Notes under the pieces: model-generated
What the model saw: only the letters and a program-made list of their open reading frames with translations
Told to the model about the DNA's origin: nothing
Databases searched by the model: none
NCBI GenBank assembly: GCA_003991915.1
Contig: RQTK01000871.1
Coordinates: 1 to 64,000 of the forward strand
DNA length: 64,000 nucleotides
Origin: Elysia chlorotica
Lineage: Eukaryota > Mollusca > Gastropoda > Plakobranchidae
Reading direction: 5' to 3'
Program-made: the position numbers and the translations under genes
Shown here: positions 49,025 to 64,000 of the stretch, piece after piece
Layout of the letters: the number at the start of each line of letters is the position of its first letter
Numbering within the stretch: position 1 is the first letter of the stretch

Positions 49025-50695
49025 TTTTTATTTGTTGTGCTTGTAATCCATTTTGACATTTTGATTTTATTTTTTGTTTGTTTAAATGGTGCTATTATCC
49101 CACGAAATTTGTTACATTATTTTGCATAATAGCCTAATTCATATTGTAACGGGATGAGTACATTTAGATCTTTAATGTAACTAACTTTGTTAATGCTAAC
49201 CTGTTGGTTGTACGTTGTAATCGTTTCAAATTTTATAGATCTAGAGATCTAGTAGTTTTGTGTACCCTGTGTTTCATCTTCGGACATCCTGCTCGTCAGA
49301 CCATTACACTATCGTCTGGGTTGGTTGACGCCTTGGTTGGTGCATGTGGCTGTCTAGCGGCTTACATGATATGCTTACTTACACTAAGTTGTGCGTAAGG
49401 GGGTAGATCCATTGGTCTATTTATATATACCGAAGTAGGCTACATGTATGCGTAATTTAAACAGTATAAAATACAAATACAACCTTTGAAAGATCCCAAA
49501 GAGAGAAAAAGTCTCGATGAGAAACCGAACTGATTCAGTGAATTATAGAGAGTAATGCAGACGACCAAATGGATAAGCCGCGGGTACCAGTAAAGCTTCC
49601 CTACTCATCTCACCTAAGCAATGTCTCACTCTTTGTTTCCTAATAGGCCTACCTCTGTGAACTGATTACTAAAAATAATAGTTGAGATAGAAGCCCAAGG
49701 ATAGACATGCGTTTTAAATTCTAATATTTATAATAATCTAAATATAACTAGTTGAACGAAAGTAGACTTAGGTCTCTGTTTCCGCACTTGATAAAACGCG
49801 TCACTGCGTTTCATACTTGCATTTTTTTTCTTTTTAACATCTGACGTGCAACAATTTTTGTTTGTCACAAATAATATTGTTTTGATTTTGAGAATGCATA
49901 GATTGTAGAAATTGGTTTACGTTCCTGACGCCAAATCGGCAAACGAGAAAGAATCGCCAACCTTTGATAATTCGTTTTGGGCAGCCCAGTAGCCTATGTG
50001 TATTTCCCAGGCTATTATGTAACGTCTATAATGGCTCTATTATGTCTTTGTTAATTGAGATAGATAGATAATAATAAGCCTACATCTAATTTGGGATCAT
50101 TGGTGAACGAATGGATACAGGGTGGAAATAATAAATCGATGTCTCTTGGGGTCGTTTTTTTTTATTCGCTTAGTCTATACATTCAAATAGGTCTACAATT
50201 TATACAAACACTCTGCAATGGACACAAAATTTACACTGGAGTAATGTGGGGCCTACAGGTACGGACTTTCAAAAAATATTTGTGACCCTTTTATGGTCTT
50301 TAATTTGCCAAAAAATGGGCGCAATTTTTTTATTTGAAGAGCCCGGAGCTTATAGGGATCGAGTATGATAACGTCCCGTAATACTAAAGTAATAGGCAAT
50401 CGTAATGAAGCGCCGATTGTCCTGGCGTGTAGCATTCGATATGACCATTCAAATCCCGAATCATATTCTGGGTTCTTAATTTAATCATGGGAGAACTTCA
50501 CTTTTTCGATCAATTGCATGACAACATGTACAATTGAAAGGCTTTTGTCTTTCGACCCGTACGCAAGATAACATAAAGAAGGCAATAAGCATCGAAAATC
50601 AACAAAACAAAACAAAAACAGAAACAAACATGCACCTATTCAGCACATTCGCATCTCTTCTTCGCACCATCCCATCACTTTCCCACTCATTCACT

Positions 50696-50698
50696 CTT

Positions 50699-50786
<88 letters not shown>

Positions 50787-50800
50787 CTCTCCCCCCCCCC
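50696..50800. repeat. (CT)n microsatellite
   Basis: CT dinucleotides with one TTT interruption, ending in poly-C at 50791-50800. Confidence 0.95.
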
Positions 50801-51578
50801 ACTTATCTATAATTAAAAAAAATATCAATTCCCTCTGATGTAGTAATAGTCTGTTTGTTATCATTTGGAAAAATAAAAAATTATAAATAAAATTATACTT
50901 GATACATTCAAAATTTATCTCACTAACTAAAACTATAATGCTGCATGTAGCCAAGTTAGCCAGAATTCTACCAATTTTCCCATGTCTATAGTTCTTTATG
51001 GGACTAGGTAGCGTGTTCCACTGTTCCAACACTGACGGAATGGTGGATCAATATCAACATGAATTTAAACTTGATTGGGCCACAGGTAGGTTGTTCTTCC
51101 ATCATCAGGCAAAAAATCGCTATCTACATGTAGGGCCTACTATTAGACATATAACTACTATTTATATACATCTATGGGTTTACTAAATTGGTTGAGTATG
51201 TGAAAAGGGTCGGCATTTCAGAGTATCTTCGAGTTCGTGTTCATAGACACTTCCATCATGAGATCGATCATTGACGATCAACATAGAAGATCGATACCTA
51301 GGCACATTCTTGATAGGAAATAGACCTAAATAATAGAACATTTATTTCCCAGATAATTTGTAGTTCATTTAATTTTTTAGATCATCGGTTTTAAAATCCA
51401 CCTATCTAGATCTGGATCCAGATTCTAGTTTGTTAGTAGATGGATCTAGCCTGGTCGAGCGATCAGGATGATTGAGTCCTGGAGGCGTAGAATCTAGATA
51501 AATATTAAGATCAAGATATCCAGCTAGATAATGTCTATCTCGATGATGTGGTGGGCTGGAGCCTGATCATCGATGAGA

Positions 51579-63952
<12,374 letters not shown>

Positions 63953-64000
63953 GTCAGAAAAGAAAATGTGTGAAGTGTGTCATTTTTGTAAAGCTTTCAA

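Larger units (their letters stand above)
46400..51572. other. Gene-free region between divergent YeeE-type and MIPOL1-like genes
   Basis: It should contain both promoters, which I cannot place. It holds AGATCT clusters (46685-46820, 47277-47300, 49235-49255, 51400-51425), the 47013/48388 palindromes, and large (GA)n or (CT)n tracts. No exon with coherent splice sites was found. Confidence 0.5.

Overview
This is a nuclear, intron-rich, AT-rich animal sequence. Dispersed AGATCTAGATCT palindromes, many (CT)n/(GA)n tracts, tRNA-derived SINEs and decayed non-LTR retrotransposons suggest a mollusc, probably a heterobranch gastropod. That placement is inference from general look, not from a marker gene. 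All exon models below were traced by eye using GT-AG sites and phase continuity; no alignment or transcript was available.

Five protein-coding genes can be reconstructed. (1) 9861-21643 (+): a 13-exon RNF8-type E3 ubiquitin ligase of 747 codons. It has FHA, coiled coil and C3HC4 RING, then an unusually long tail with SUMO-interaction-like motifs, an acidic run and a terminal CCHC zinc knuckle. (2) 22342-27455 (-): a three-exon gene for a 128-residue protein that I do not recognise. It is convergent with RNF8. (3) 29332-33564 (+): a GPATCH2/GPATCH2L family protein of 488 codons with no visible G-patch. It is divergent from gene 2 across a promoter-like interval with a TCTCGCGAGA element. (4) 37367-45484 (-): a ten-exon gene for a 370-residue YeeE/YedE-family (thiosulfate/sulfur transport) membrane protein, a family best known from bacteria. 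(5) 51579 to beyond the right edge (+): a coiled-coil protein resembling MIPOL1, partial here.

The genes do not form one pathway; this is an ordinary eukaryotic neighbourhood of mixed orientation. The first 9.8 kb and the 45.5-51.5 kb interval hold mostly repeats. These include a LINE ORF2 3' remnant at the left edge, a repeat family present at 0.6-2.4 kb and again inverted at 37.7-38.9 kb, and palindrome-rich sequence at 47-48.4 kb. Introns carry a terminal-inverted-repeat element with TA flanks (18.1-18.7 kb), a 5'-truncated LINE with a 12-bp target duplication (16.45 kb), a piggyBac-like remnant (10.1-10.8 kb) and LINE fragments (24.4 and 54.4 kb). A four-base N gap sits at 26131.

The most interesting items are the intron-bearing YeeE-type transporter in an animal-like genome, the RNF8 tail that combines SUMO-binding-like motifs with a zinc knuckle, the array of decayed copies of one exon's 5' end in a GPATCH2 intron, and the unrecognised 128-residue protein.
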